DNA of 64,000 nt from Betaproteobacteria bacterium. GTDB taxonomy: Bacteria; Pseudomonadota; Gammaproteobacteria; Burkholderiales; Usitatibacteraceae. The translations under genes and the position numbers were made by a program. A model generated the notes under the pieces. The model was not told the DNA's origin and did no database searches. It was given only the letters and a program-made list of their open reading frames with translations. The stretch spans positions 310,001 through 374,000 of the forward strand of contig JADJMI010000027.1 of NCBI GenBank assembly GCA_016709665.1, given 5' to 3'. Position 1 is the first letter of the stretch; each line of letters opens with the position of its first letter. Shown here one piece after another: positions 50,087 through 59,165 of this stretch.

Positions 50087-50392
50087 TTACTTGAGGGGCA
50101 GCTTGTAGTACGCGCCGTTGAGAAAGGCGGCGACGTGCTCCTCGTCCTCCGGAAAGAACCCCAGGTTCAGCTCCGAATTGCACAGGGCCACCTGCGCCTT
50201 GAGCTTGGGCCAGGTGGTCACCTTGCGGTCCTTGCGCAGGTAGACGGTGCCGACCGGGCCGTACACCTTGTTCTGGTGGCAGGTCTCGCATTTCGCGGAT
50301 TCGACGAGCTTCCTGCCTTCCTCGGCGGATGGCGCGGCGTACGCGAGAGCGGGCAGGACGGTCGCGACGAGCACGATGGCGGCTTTCTTCAT
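50087..50392 (-). CDS. Small monohaem cytochrome c
   Basis: I use the ATG at 50,392, giving 101 residues with signal peptide (KKAAIVLVATVLPALAYA) and one CETCH site near residue 35. The C-terminal part WPKLKAQVALCNSELNLGFF is unlike cytochrome c551 and may be specific to sulfur oxidisers. Transcribed opposite to the surrounding sox genes and divergent from the next cytochrome. Confidence 0.82.
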   Translation of the reverse strand: MKKAAIVLVATVLPALAYAAPSAEEGRKLVESAKCETCHQNKVYGPVGTVYLRKDRKVTTWPKLKAQVALCNSELNLGFFPEDEEHVAAFLNGAYYKLPLK

Positions 50393-50652
50393 GGCGGCTT
50401 CCTGGCGGGGGCGAACTGTCGATTCTATCGCCGCGGATCGCAACGTGTGGCGCAGTCGCGACGTCCGGCGGCGACACCCGAATCGGCTGCAGGAACAGGG
50501 AGTTGTGTGCGCCTGGGTATTCGTCCTGTGCGGGCTCGGCGACAAAGCTGCGCAGTGACGATGCCTTAAGCCCCTGTTAAGAAAGGGGATTCAAGATGGC
50601 ATCCGTCCTGCTATACCCCCGGGACCATTCCAGCCTCGCGCAAGGAGAAGCC

Positions 50653-50955
50653 ATGAAGAAGACCCTCGTCATCACCCTCGCCGCCGTGGGCGCCACTGGC
50701 GCGCTCGGTCAGCAACCGCAGACGCCGCCAGCCGGCCGCCTGCTGGCGTCGAACTGCTTCCAGTGCCACGGCACCGACGGCAAGGGCAGCGGCACTTTCG
50801 AACGGCTCGCCGGGAAATCGTCGAACGAGATCTACAACGAGCTGCGCGAGATGAAGGCCGAGAACAAGCGCGGGGAAATCATGACGATCCACGCCGTCGG
50901 CTATACCGACGTGCAGTTGCGCGCGATCGCCGACTACTTCGCGCGCCAGCGCTGA
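50653..50955 (+). CDS. Small cytochrome c, probable haem subunit of flavocytochrome c
   Basis: 100 residues: signal peptide TLVITLAAVGATGALG, one CFQCH site near residue 36 and a C-terminal IADYFARQR typical of class I cytochrome c. The AAGGAGAAGCC before the ATG is a good ribosome site. It stands 14 bases before a flavocytochrome-c-type flavoprotein, so the two likely form a sulfide dehydrogenase (FccA/SoxE-like with FccB/SoxF-like). Confidence 0.85.
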   Translation: MKKTLVITLAAVGATGALGQQPQTPPAGRLLASNCFQCHGTDGKGSGTFERLAGKSSNEIYNELREMKAENKRGEIMTIHAVGYTDVQLRAIADYFARQR

Positions 50956-50969
50956 CCGGGAGAATCCCC

Positions 50970-52301
50970 ATGAGACAAAGACGCGAATTTCTCGCCCGGC
51001 TGGCCGCCGCGGCCGTTGCCGCCGGCTTTCCGGCTTACGGCCTTGCCGACTCCGACCGCCGTGGCACGACCTCCGGAGGATCGGGATCGACCGCGATCGC
51101 TCTGCCGACGACGGGCCTCGCCGGACGCGTGGTCGTGGTGGGTGGCGGCATGGCCGGGGCTTCGGTGGCGAAGTTCCTTCGACTGTGGGGGGGCGCGAAC
51201 GTGAAGGTCACGATCGTGGAAAAGGAACCCCGGTACATCTCCAATATCCTCTCGAACCTCGTTCTCACCGACACGGTGACGATGGCGGCGCTCCAATTCG
51301 AATACACGACGCTGAAGAGCGCCTACGGCATCGAAGTCATCCAGGGGACGGCCCTGGCGGCGGACCCGACGGGCGGGCGCCTGACGATTTCCACGGCCTC
51401 GGGACCCCGCACCCTCGACTTCGATCGACTCGTCGTCGCGCCCGGGATCGATTTCGAGTATCCCGCGGGCCTCGAGACGCCGGCCGCGCGCGCGGCCATC
51501 GTGCACGCCTGGCAGGCGGGCCCCGAAACGCTCACGCTTCGCAGCCAGATCCGGGCAATGCCCGTCGGTGGCGTGTTCGTCATGACCGTCCCAGCGACGC
51601 CGTTCCGCTGCCCGCCCGGCCCCTACGAGCGGGCCTGCGTCGTGGCCGACTGGCTCAAGCGCAATCGCCCCGGATCGAAGGTGATCGTGCTCGACGCCAA
51701 CCCCGCCATCGCCGCCGAGCGGACGAGTTTCGAGCGCGCTTTCAGCGTGACCCACGCGGGCATCATCCAGTACGTACCCAATGCCCCGGTCGACTTCGTG
51801 GACGTGGGGACCAGGACGATTCATACGCCCATGGGTGCGTTCCGGGGCGATGCGGTCAACGTGATCCCGACCAATATCGGCCCGGCGCTCCTTCGCGACC
51901 TGGGAATCGCCAATGCGCCGCGAGGCTTCGCCGCCGTGAACGTCCTCGACTACCAGAGCACGGCAACCGATCGTATCCATGTGATCGGGGATTCGAGTTC
52001 GACGACCCAGCCCAAGGCCGGGCACATCGGCAACCAGGAGGGAAAAGTGTGCGCCGACGCGATCCTGCGAGCTTTCGGAGGTGGTCTCCCCGATCCGTCG
52101 CCGGTGACCAATTCCTCGTGCTATTCGCCCATTACCTTGAGCACGGCCTCCTGGCTCTCGGCAGTGTTCGCCTACGATCCGCTTACCAAGACGATGCAAA
52201 TCGTGCCTGGCGCTTCCGGTGAGGCAACCAGGGCGAATTCCGAGCATTTCAAGGACATGCAGGTCTGGTTCGGCACGCTCATGCGCGATACGTTTGCCTA
52301 G
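50970..52301 (+). CDS. Flavocytochrome c sulfide dehydrogenase flavoprotein subunit (FccB/SoxF-like)
   Basis: 443 residues with twin-arginine signal (RQRREFLARLAAAAVAAGF). The FAD site is VVVVGGGMAGASVAKFL; RVHVIGDSSS-type sequence (RIHVIGDSSSTTQPKAGHIG) marks the second cofactor segment, and SSCYSPITLSTASWLSAVFAYD matches the family C-terminal domain. Cysteines in PFRCPPGPYERACVV may form part of the redox disulfide. It oxidises sulfide to sulfur and passes electrons to the small cytochrome encoded upstream. Confidence 0.88.
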   Translation: MRQRREFLARLAAAAVAAGFPAYGLADSDRRGTTSGGSGSTAIALPTTGLAGRVVVVGGGMAGASVAKFLRLWGGANVKVTIVEKEPRYISNILSNLVLTDTVTMAALQFEYTTLKSAYGIEVIQGTALAADPTGGRLTISTASGPRTLDFDRLVVAPGIDFEYPAGLETPAARAAIVHAWQAGPETLTLRSQIRAMPVGGVFVMTVPATPFRCPPGPYERACVVADWLKRNRPGSKVIVLDANPAIAAERTSFERAFSVTHAGIIQYVPNAPVDFVDVGTRTIHTPMGAFRGDAVNVIPTNIGPALLRDLGIANAPRGFAAVNVLDYQSTATDRIHVIGDSSSTTQPKAGHIGNQEGKVCADAILRAFGGGLPDPSPVTNSSCYSPITLSTASWLSAVFAYDPLTKTMQIVPGASGEATRANSEHFKDMQVWFGTLMRDTFA

Positions 52302-52395
52302 GCGGAAGGCGCCGTTGATCGGCGTCAATCACTCCCGCCCGGCGGGTGGCTAGCGTGACGGGTCGGAAGATCCGAACCACCGCCCGGAGCGAGCC

Positions 52396-53766
52396 ATGAA
52401 CGACACGGTCAAGTACCTCCTCGACGAATCCCGCATTCCGAAGGCCTGGTACAACATCCAGGCCGACCTGCCGCAGCCCGCGCCCGCGGTGCTGCACCCC
52501 GGCACGATGAAGCCCGTGGGACCGGAAGACCTTGCCCCTCTCTTCCCCATGGCACTCATCCAGCAGGAAGTGTCGCTGGAGCGCGAGATCGAGATCCCGG
52601 ATCCGGTGCGGGATGTCTACAAGCAGTGGCGCGTGACGCCGCTTTATCGCGCGCGCCGGCTGGAGAAAGCCCTGCAGACGCCCGCCCGCATCTACTACAA
52701 GTACGAGGGCGTCTCGCCCGCCGGCAGCCACAAGCCGAACACGGCGGTGGCGCAGGCCTTCTACAATCGCGAGGCCGGCGTGAGGAAACTCGTGACCGAG
52801 ACCGGGGCAGGGCAGTGGGGCAGTTCGCTGGCCTTTGCCGGATCCCTTTTCGGGATCGATGTCCAGGTCTTCATGGTGCGGGTGTCCTACGACCAGAAGC
52901 CCTATCGGCGCGCCTTGATGGAGACCTACGGCGCCCGCTGCGTCGCTTCGCCTTCGGGCGAAACGCAGTCGGGCCGGAACATTCTCGCCAAACGGGCGGA
53001 TCATCCGGGGAGCCTTGGCATCGCGATCTCCGAGGCGGTGGAGGTGGCCGCGCAGCGCGAGGACACGAAGTACGCCCTGGGTAGCGTCCTGAACCACGTG
53101 CTGCTGCACCAGACCGTGATCGGGATCGAGGCGCAGGCGCAACTCGAGCTGGCGGACGACTACCCCGATGTGATCGTCGGCTGCACGGGCGGTGGATCGA
53201 ACTTCGCCGGGATCGTCTTTCCATTCCTGGGAGCCCAGCTGCGCGGCGGGAAGACGGTGCGGGTGGTGGCCGTGGAACCGGCGGCCTGCCCGAGCCTCAC
53301 GCGTGGCAGGTACGCCTACGACTTCGGAGACACGGCGCATCTCACGCCCCTCACGAAGATGCATACGCTGGGATCGACCTTCACGCCGCCGGGCTTCCAT
53401 GCGGGCGGCCTGCGGTATCACGGCATGGCACCGTTGGTTTCGCACCTGCAGGAACTGGGCCTCATCACCTCGACCGCCTACCACCAGACGGCGTGCTTCG
53501 AAGCGGGGGTGCAGTTCGCGCGGGCCGAGGGGATCATGCCGGCACCCGAGGCCAACCACGCGGTGAGGGGGGCGATCGACGAGGCGATCAAGTGCCGGGA
53601 AGAAGGCGTCTCGCGCGCCATCCTCTTCAACCTGTGCGGACACGGGCATTTCGACATGCAGGCCTACATCGACTATTTCGGCGGCAAGCTCAAGGACGTC
53701 GACTACGACCAGGCAGAACTCGCCATGGCGCTCGCGGGCCTGCCGTCGGTGCCCGAGCCTGCCTAG
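52396..53766 (+). CDS. TrpB2-type tryptophan synthase beta-like protein
   Basis: 456 residues. The PLP lysine lies in YYKYEGVSPAGSHKPNTAVAQ, followed by TETGAGQWGSSLAFAGSLFG and GCTGGGSNFAGIVFPFLG for phosphate binding. The long N-terminal extension and GAGQWG instead of the usual GAGQHG mark the TrpB2 group, which works without TrpA and often scavenges indole or acts on serine derivatives. No other trp gene is in the window. Confidence 0.9.
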   Translation: MNDTVKYLLDESRIPKAWYNIQADLPQPAPAVLHPGTMKPVGPEDLAPLFPMALIQQEVSLEREIEIPDPVRDVYKQWRVTPLYRARRLEKALQTPARIYYKYEGVSPAGSHKPNTAVAQAFYNREAGVRKLVTETGAGQWGSSLAFAGSLFGIDVQVFMVRVSYDQKPYRRALMETYGARCVASPSGETQSGRNILAKRADHPGSLGIAISEAVEVAAQREDTKYALGSVLNHVLLHQTVIGIEAQAQLELADDYPDVIVGCTGGGSNFAGIVFPFLGAQLRGGKTVRVVAVEPAACPSLTRGRYAYDFGDTAHLTPLTKMHTLGSTFTPPGFHAGGLRYHGMAPLVSHLQELGLITSTAYHQTACFEAGVQFARAEGIMPAPEANHAVRGAIDEAIKCREEGVSRAILFNLCGHGHFDMQAYIDYFGGKLKDVDYDQAELAMALAGLPSVPEPA

Positions 53767-53838
53767 TTCTGGCAAGACATCTGCCAAGACTGGGCCCGTG
53801 GGGATGTCACGATGCCGGTGTCAGGCAAATAAAATGAA

Positions 53839-53866
53839 AAAGGCCCGCCAATACTGGCGGGCCTTT
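53839..53866. terminator. Bidirectional hairpin between trpB2-like gene and tRNA-Asn
   Basis: A perfect 12-bp stem (AAAGGCCCGCCA with TGGCGGGCCTTT) around ATAC. On the minus strand it is followed by a T-rich tract (TTTTTCATTTTATTT), so it terminates the tRNA transcript; on the plus strand the tail has only three T. Confidence 0.8.
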
Positions 53867-53877
53867 CCCTGAAACTC

Positions 53878-53953
53878 TGGCTCCCCGACCTGGACTCGAA
53901 CCAGGGACCTGCGGATTAACAGTCCGTCGCTCTACCGACTGAGCTATCGGGGA
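53878..53953 (-). tRNA. tRNA-Asn(GTT)
   Basis: The minus strand folds as a 76-base cloverleaf: acceptor TCCCCGA with TCGGGGA, D-arm AGCTCAGTCGGTAGAGC, anticodon loop CTGTTAA (GTT), and T-arm GGTTCGAGTCC. The 3' GCCA is encoded. A terminator follows it. Confidence 0.97.
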
Positions 53954-53993
53954 ATCGGTGAACCCAAGATTATAGATTCTCTACCGATTCCGG

Positions 53994-55904
53994 TCAATTG
54001 AGAGTGACGCCGGGCGGGCGCGGGGACGCTGAAAGCCCCTTGCCATCGCGCTCCTCGGCGAGCAGTTCCTTGATCCGGGCACGCGCCTTGAGAAAGGGCG
54101 AATGCTTAGCCGCCTTGCCCAGGTAGGCGTCCAGGTCCTTGTTCTCACGGGCGAGCCGTCGGACCAGCGCGAGGAAGTGGTCCGTGAGTTCGGGATCGAA
54201 TTGGCGCCCGCGCTGGCCGGCAATCAGATCAAGCGCCTCCTCGACGGAACGAGGAGGGGCATAGGGACGCCCATGGGTGATGGCATCGAAGACATCGGCC
54301 AAGGCGACGATCCGCGCGCTCTTGGGAATGTCCTTGCCCTTCAATTGCTTCGGATAGCCGGCGCCGTCCCACCGTTCGTGGTGGTAGCGGGCAATTTCCT
54401 CCGCGATTCGGACCTGGGGAATGTCGCTTCTCGAGAGGATCTCCCCGCCCACGCGCGTATGGGCTTCGATGAATTGCCTTTCCGCGTCGCGAAGCGTCTT
54501 CTCATCCAGGAGAATCTTCTCCGGAATGCCGAACTTGCCGATGTCGTGAAGGCGCGCCGCGATGTCCAGCGCCTCGCAGGCGTCGCGCTCCCAGCCGATC
54601 TCGCGGGCGAGCAGGGCGGAGAGCCGGCCTACCCGGAAGCCGTGTTCGCCGGAGATGTCTTCACGGATGTCGGCGGCGATGGCCATTCTTTCTAACATCT
54701 CTAGGCGGGAATTGAGAACTTCACGCTCAGCAACTTTTTGACGAAGACGAGCGACCTCGAGTTCATGGACACGTTGATTCGCTTTGGACATATGGAGAGG
54801 CACACCAAGTCCCCCATCCTGCAGGCAATCTAGCTGCCTTATGGCCGTGGCAATGCCCGCGCTCGAGAAATGCGCAAGCAAATCGTCGAGGACAAGCAGG
54901 GCATCTTCGTTTCGTCCAAGTACTTGGTATGCACGAACCAACGCGCCAAGTACTTCCAAGTGGAGTGGCGGGAGTTCCCGGATTCGATGATCAGTTAGTA
55001 GATCTTCAAGCTCTCGAATGCCTTGAGCAGAATCACCTGCGTACACTTTTACCAAGGCGCTACTAATGCGCGCAATCGTATTAGAACGGTCGTTTGGATA
55101 TGTACACGCGAGTGCAACTGCGGCGTTCGCATGCAAGCGAGCACCAGAGACATCTCCCAGGGCCAGCAGAATTTCGACGATATTAGACTCGCGGACTATT
55201 CGCCCCTGTGCTTGTTGTCCGTTCGATGGGGCGCGACTACTTGCGATAGAACTTAGTGCATATTGCATTGCGGCCTGCGACTCGCCAAGTCGATGTAGCG
55301 AAAGGGCAAGATTGGTTTCGCATCTTGCGCGAAGCTCGAGGCTGTCTTCACCGAGTCCTTCCTGCAAATTCAGTGCGCGCCTCCCCGCCGAGATCGACTC
55401 GACGTACATCCCGCTGTCCAGCAACAAAGCCGAAAGATTTATCCAGCTGATGGTCTCACCACGCAGATCACATGATTCAATAGACAGTTCAAGCGCGCGG
55501 TGATGGTTGTGTATGGCGCCCGTATAAACGCCTAGCTCGCCCAAAATGGTGCCAAGCAGAGTATGAAAGAGACGGGTGTCGGGATTTCGGGAATTGCGAC
55601 GTGCAAGCTCAAGCCCGTATTCGGCAAAAACTAACGCTTCCGGGGAGTGCCCGGTCAAGAACAGGTAGTAGCTACATGCCTTGAGGCAAGATGTACGCAG
55701 GTCCGCCTGGGCGAAACCTCGCAAACGAGTTAATCCTTCACCGATCTGACGAAAGAAATCAAGACTCTCAGCTGATGCAAGTTCTTGGCGTTCACGTGCA
55801 AGTGGCTCGATTCGCATCAAAGCTGCACGCACCCGAGGGTCCGAGGCTTGAACGATTGAATTCGTAAGAGATCGAAATTCTTGAGCTGCGATATGTGCGC
55901 CCAC
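53994..55904 (-). CDS. TPR / HD-GYP c-di-GMP phosphodiesterase, paralogue 1
   Basis: The frame is open to 56,009, but the GTG at 55,904 has GGAGGA six bases upstream and is the likely start (636 residues). No signal peptide or membrane helix. Residues about 60-360 are tetratricopeptide-like helical repeats (GYTGA-type turns such as GVYTGAIHNHHRALELS and GRNEDALLVLDDLL). A short coiled coil (about 385-420) leads to an HD-GYP domain with all expected residues: AARLHDIGKFGIP near 450 and YHHERWDGAGYP near 510. It should hydrolyse c-di-GMP. The first 405 residues are encoded in about 50 % GC DNA and the HD-GYP part in about 70 % GC DNA, an abrupt change near 54,690. Confidence 0.88.
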   Translation of the reverse strand: MGAHIAAQEFRSLTNSIVQASDPRVRAALMRIEPLARERQELASAESLDFFRQIGEGLTRLRGFAQADLRTSCLKACSYYLFLTGHSPEALVFAEYGLELARRNSRNPDTRLFHTLLGTILGELGVYTGAIHNHHRALELSIESCDLRGETISWINLSALLLDSGMYVESISAGRRALNLQEGLGEDSLELRARCETNLALSLHRLGESQAAMQYALSSIASSRAPSNGQQAQGRIVRESNIVEILLALGDVSGARLHANAAVALACTYPNDRSNTIARISSALVKVYAGDSAQGIRELEDLLTDHRIRELPPLHLEVLGALVRAYQVLGRNEDALLVLDDLLAHFSSAGIATAIRQLDCLQDGGLGVPLHMSKANQRVHELEVARLRQKVAEREVLNSRLEMLERMAIAADIREDISGEHGFRVGRLSALLAREIGWERDACEALDIAARLHDIGKFGIPEKILLDEKTLRDAERQFIEAHTRVGGEILSRSDIPQVRIAEEIARYHHERWDGAGYPKQLKGKDIPKSARIVALADVFDAITHGRPYAPPRSVEEALDLIAGQRGRQFDPELTDHFLALVRRLARENKDLDAYLGKAAKHSPFLKARARIKELLAEERDGKGLSASPRPPGVTLN

Positions 55905-56032
55905 AATCGCTCCTCCAACAGTTCGCCCTTTGCGCCATGCGCGACTCGGACGAGAAGTTGTCAGTCTCTGGGTGCTGTATGCCGCACGCGCGGCAAAGCT
56001 ACGCGACAATCTTCTTGAATTGCACTGGACTT

Positions 56033-57928
56033 CTAGCGCTGAAGGTCAAGGCGGCTGTCAGCTCCGCTGCCGTCGGGATCTTTGGATTTGCGAAGTGTGT
56101 CCCAAATCCGAGAACGGGCTTGAAGAAATGGCGACTCAAGTGCGGCTTGCCCGAGAAACGCATCAAGATCGACATACGTTTCCCGAAGCTTTTCTACAAG
56201 CGTGAGGAAGTATGTCGTTAGCTGCGGGTCGAACTGCTTCCCCTTCAATCGGGCGATCTCGTCAATCGCTCTGTCGATTGGCCAAGCTTCTTTGTAAGGC
56301 CGGCGATGCGTCAATGCGTCAAAGACATCTGCCAATGCCGTGATTCTCGACGCGAGCGGAATAGCGGAACCGCTGAGGTTTCCAGGGTAGCCAGAGCCAT
56401 CCCACCACTCATGGTGATGCCTCGCAATTTCCTCAGCCATTTGCATCTGGGGAATGTTGCTCTTTGAAAGTAGCTCGGCGCCAACTGTCGTATGTGAACG
56501 CATGACAGTGCGTTCTGCATCGTTGAGTTTGTCGGGCTTCAAGAGTATTGCGTCAGGCACTCCGATCTTCCCAATATCGTGAAGTCGGGCTGCCAGTTCA
56601 ATCATGAAAGCAGTATTGTCATCTACGCCGTATTCAATGGCCAGAAGCGCCGAAAGTTTGCCGACTCGATAGGAATGTTCGCCAGTTGAGTCGTCGCGAA
56701 GTTCCGCGGTAACAGCGAGACGCTCAAGCATCTCAATGCGGGATCTAAAGAGCTCCTGCTCGGCAACTTGACCGCGAAGTGCTGCCTCTCGTCGCTCAAG
56801 TGCTACAGCGCCGCCGGTCGCTTCAGCATAAGAGAATCCAATGTTGTCGAGGTGAAGTTTAAGGTGCTTTAGCGCATTGTCCTGCTGCACCTGACGAGAA
56901 ACTTCCATCATTTCACGCAAATAGACCAACGCGCGCTGTGGCTCGCCTAGGAATTCGTGGGATTTCACAAGTGCTGCCAGAGTATCTCGCAGCATTGGAC
57001 GCAGCAATCGTGCCTTTTCGAGCGTCGCCGTTAGTCTCGAAATCCCGACGTCAGCCTTGCCAGCGTGTACCTCGCATAGCCCTTCTGCGATGGCCGCTGC
57101 AATTTCCGCTCTCGCAGAGTGGCTTTCAGCTGCATACCGCTTAGCTATTGCGCACCGTTCAATTGCCTTGTCGACGCTATTGACCTCAAGAAGAAGGCGC
57201 GCATAGTTATTCTCAAGTAGGACTCTGGAAAGTCGCTCCTTGGCGCTTGAGGGGGGGGCGGAATCACCGATGGCACTTTCGGCGGCGCGCAGTCCTCTCG
57301 CGTAGTCTTCGAGATGAAGGGACGCCAACGCAATATTTGAGAGTGCAGACAGTCTCCAAGCCTTAAGGCTTGGATCGTCGCTGGCTATCGTCTGGACGCG
57401 CTCAAAACAGTCAATTGCGTCTCGGTACTGTGCGGCATAGAGCAGCGCAACGCCGATATTGATCCAAACCACGCACTCAATCCCTTTGTCGCCCAATGAC
57501 TGGGCGATTTCCAAGGCCTGTGAGTGACACTCGATAGCCTGAGGAATATTTCCCGTATCGGCGTACATGACGCCGAGGGTGGTCAGCGCCTTTCGAGTGA
57601 GAGTGGGGATGCTCGCCAAAGATGCAAGCGCACTTGCTTGCTTTGCGGGATCAATCGCCTGAAATGGCGATCCCATCAAATACAAATGGTGCGCCAAATC
57701 AATAAGGCAGTTGATACGAACCAGGGCATTTCCAGTCCCTTTGACTGCAGCTAATGCATCACAAATGTCCTTGCATTCGGCCACAGGAATGCTGGCGCCT
57801 GCATGCAGGCGCCTCTGGACATCACCCGCTAATTCAGTGAGGGCTTGGGCAACAAGCGGGTCGTCGGCGCTAGAAGTGGCTGCGTACGCCCTTTCTAACG
57901 CACTAGCGGCAGGTGAAAAATGAGGCAT
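56033..57928 (-). CDS. TPR / HD-GYP c-di-GMP phosphodiesterase, paralogue 2
   Basis: 631 residues from the ATG at 57,928. Same order as its neighbour: TPR-like repeats at about 75-370 (GVMYADTGNIPQAIECHSQALEI, GVALLYAAQYRDAIDCFERV), coiled coil near 395-425, HD-GYP domain with AARLHDIGKIGVP and HHHEWWDGSGYP. The whole gene has low GC. HD-GYP domains of the two are clearly alike (LADVFDA-TH-RPY, AEEIAR), while the TPR halves differ greatly, so they may read different ligands. The gene lies upstream of paralogue 1 with a 128-base gap and diverges from the peptide array. Confidence 0.88.
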   Translation of the reverse strand: MPHFSPAASALERAYAATSSADDPLVAQALTELAGDVQRRLHAGASIPVAECKDICDALAAVKGTGNALVRINCLIDLAHHLYLMGSPFQAIDPAKQASALASLASIPTLTRKALTTLGVMYADTGNIPQAIECHSQALEIAQSLGDKGIECVVWINIGVALLYAAQYRDAIDCFERVQTIASDDPSLKAWRLSALSNIALASLHLEDYARGLRAAESAIGDSAPPSSAKERLSRVLLENNYARLLLEVNSVDKAIERCAIAKRYAAESHSARAEIAAAIAEGLCEVHAGKADVGISRLTATLEKARLLRPMLRDTLAALVKSHEFLGEPQRALVYLREMMEVSRQVQQDNALKHLKLHLDNIGFSYAEATGGAVALERREAALRGQVAEQELFRSRIEMLERLAVTAELRDDSTGEHSYRVGKLSALLAIEYGVDDNTAFMIELAARLHDIGKIGVPDAILLKPDKLNDAERTVMRSHTTVGAELLSKSNIPQMQMAEEIARHHHEWWDGSGYPGNLSGSAIPLASRITALADVFDALTHRRPYKEAWPIDRAIDEIARLKGKQFDPQLTTYFLTLVEKLRETYVDLDAFLGQAALESPFLQARSRIWDTLRKSKDPDGSGADSRLDLQR

Positions 57929-58271
57929 TGCGAATCCCAAAAGTGTTCATTAAGCTGTTACAAGTGTCATCTAAGCCCTAGTTTTACCACAAGAATCGAG
58001 GCTTGGCTCTGCTGGCCTGAGTGCCCAGACCTCGATAACTCATTAGCAGGACAGCGTTTTCCTGCTTGCGCACCCGGTGCAATGCCGGATTTACCGGGCG
58101 GTTGAGAAGGTAGGCCTTTCTAGTAGTGCGCACCAGCCCTTTTAGGGTTGGTTGCTTGCCTTTTTTCGCTGCCCAAGTGCTTTCCAGCGCGCCAATTCTG
58201 TAGATCGTAAGGCGAAGATTGCCTTATTTTTAATCCGGGATTATTTAATCTATTGATATTAAAGGAAAATA
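57929..58271. other. Divergent intergenic region between HD-GYP gene and peptide array
   Basis: The 343 bases are AT-richer than most of the window. They contain no further gene that I can support. Inverted repeats: GCAGGA-N8-TCCTGC (58,046-58,065) and a small CCCT-TTT-AGGG hairpin near 58,140. I looked for a c-di-GMP riboswitch and found no match to the conserved cores. The right end holds the likely promoter of the array. Confidence 0.5.
58219..58247 (+). promoter_or_regulatory. Candidate sigma-70 promoter of the peptide array
   Basis: TTGCCT (58,219-58,224) and TATTTA (58,242-58,247) are separated by 17 bases in an AT-rich tract, 25 bases ahead of the first peptide gene. It is the only good promoter seen for all eight genes, since the 29-base spacers between them are too short for one each. 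Confidence 0.5.
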
Positions 58272-58391
58272 ATGGAATTCAGCAAAGTCGAAGTCAAGGA
58301 AATCGAAGCGACCGTCAACGAAGTGCGTGAACTGGCTGATCTGGAACTGGCCCTGGTCGGTGGTGGCTGCGGCGACGTCGCGCTGGCCTAA
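58272..58391 (+). CDS. Double-glycine-leader peptide, copy 1 (Ala13)
   Basis: A 39-residue peptide too short for usual gene calling. Residues 1-32 are a charged leader rich in Glu and Val, ending LADLELALVGGG. It fits the C39 double-glycine consensus with cleavage after Gly32: Leu at -12, Glu at -8, Leu at -7, Val at -4, Gly at -2 and -1. The product would be the seven residues CGDVALA with an N-terminal cysteine. The next gene cluster on the right encodes a C39-peptidase exporter. Unlike the other copies, its ribosome site is AAAGGAAAAT. The mature peptide is far shorter than known class II bacteriocins, so a signal or a modified small peptide is more likely; this is inference. Confidence 0.93.
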   Translation: MEFSKVEVKEIEATVNEVRELADLELALVGGGCGDVALA

Positions 58392-58420
58392 CTCAACTTC
58401 CCAATCTAAGGAGCTTCAAC

Positions 58421-58540
58421 ATGGAATTCAGCAAAGTCGAAGTCAAGGAAATCGAAGCGACCGTCAACGAAGTGCGTGAACTGGCTGATCTGGAATTGGC
58501 CCTGGTTGGTGGTGGTTGCGGCGACGTCGCGCTGGCTTAA
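58421..58540 (+). CDS. Double-glycine-leader peptide, copy 2 (Ala13)
   Basis: Same protein as copy 1, with silent changes such as TTG for Leu26 and GTT for Val29, and GCT-TAA at the end. Preceded by the standard spacer ribosome site TAAGGAG. Confidence 0.93.
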   Translation: MEFSKVEVKEIEATVNEVRELADLELALVGGGCGDVALA

Positions 58541-58569
58541 CTCAACTTCCCAATCTAAGGAGCTTCAAC

Positions 58570-58689
58570 ATGGAATTCAGCAAAGTCGAAGTCAAGGAAA
58601 TCGAAACGACCGTCAACGAAGTGCGCGAACTGGCTGATCTGGAGCTGGCCCTGGTCGGTGGTGGCTGCGGCGACGTCGCGCTGGCCTAA
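58570..58689 (+). CDS. Double-glycine-leader peptide, copy 3 (Thr13)
   Basis: Codon 13 is ACG (Thr) instead of GCG (Ala); otherwise the same protein. Silent change to CGC in Arg19 and GAG in Glu25. Confidence 0.93.
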   Translation: MEFSKVEVKEIETTVNEVRELADLELALVGGGCGDVALA

Positions 58690-58718
58690 CTCAACTTCCC
58701 AATCTAAGGAGCTTCAAC

Positions 58719-58838
58719 ATGGAATTCAGCAAAGTCGAAGTCAAGGAAATCGAAACGACCGTGAACGAAGTGCGCGAACTGGCTGACCTGGAGCTTGCTC
58801 TGGTTGGTGGTGGTTGCGGCGACGTCGCGCTGGCCTAA
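58719..58838 (+). CDS. Double-glycine-leader peptide, copy 4 (Thr13)
   Basis: Thr13 form. It has the most silent changes (GTG Val15, GAC Asp23, CTT Leu26, GCT Ala27), with no other amino acid change, which argues for selection on the protein. Confidence 0.93.
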   Translation: MEFSKVEVKEIETTVNEVRELADLELALVGGGCGDVALA

Positions 58839-58867
58839 CTCAACTTCCCAATCTAAGGAGCTTCAAC

Positions 58868-58987
58868 ATGGAATTCAGCAAAGTCGAAGTCAAGGAAATC
58901 GAAGCGACCGTCAACGAAGTGCGTGAACTGGCTGATCTGGAATTGGCCCTGGTCGGTGGTGGCTGCGGCGACGTCGCGCTGGCTTAA
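58868..58987 (+). CDS. Double-glycine-leader peptide, copy 5 (Ala13)
   Basis: Ala13 form, same protein as copies 1, 2, 6 and 8; TTG at Leu26 and a GCT-TAA end are shared with copy 2. Confidence 0.93.
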   Translation: MEFSKVEVKEIEATVNEVRELADLELALVGGGCGDVALA

Positions 58988-59016
58988 CTCAACTTCCCAA
59001 TCTAAGGAGCTTCAAC

Positions 59017-59136
59017 ATGGAATTCAGCAAAGTCGAAGTCAAGGAAATCGAAGCGACCGTCAACGAAGTGCGTGAACTGGCTGATCTGGAACTGGCGCTG
59101 GTCGGTGGTGGCTGCGGCGACGTTGCGCTGGCCTAA
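59017..59136 (+). CDS. Double-glycine-leader peptide, copy 6 (Ala13)
   Basis: Ala13 form. Silent changes GCG at Ala27 and GTT at Val36, the latter within the predicted heptapeptide. Confidence 0.93.
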   Translation: MEFSKVEVKEIEATVNEVRELADLELALVGGGCGDVALA

Positions 59137-59165
59137 CTCAACTTCCCAATCTAAGGAGCTTCAAC

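Noticed and set aside
55904..56009. The longer TTG start for HD-GYP paralogue 1
   Set aside because: The 35 extra codons have no ribosome site, while the GTG at 55,904 has GGAGGA at good spacing.
57929..58271. A c-di-GMP riboswitch before the peptide array
   Set aside because: Small hairpins exist, but I could not find the conserved core or paired stems of either class.
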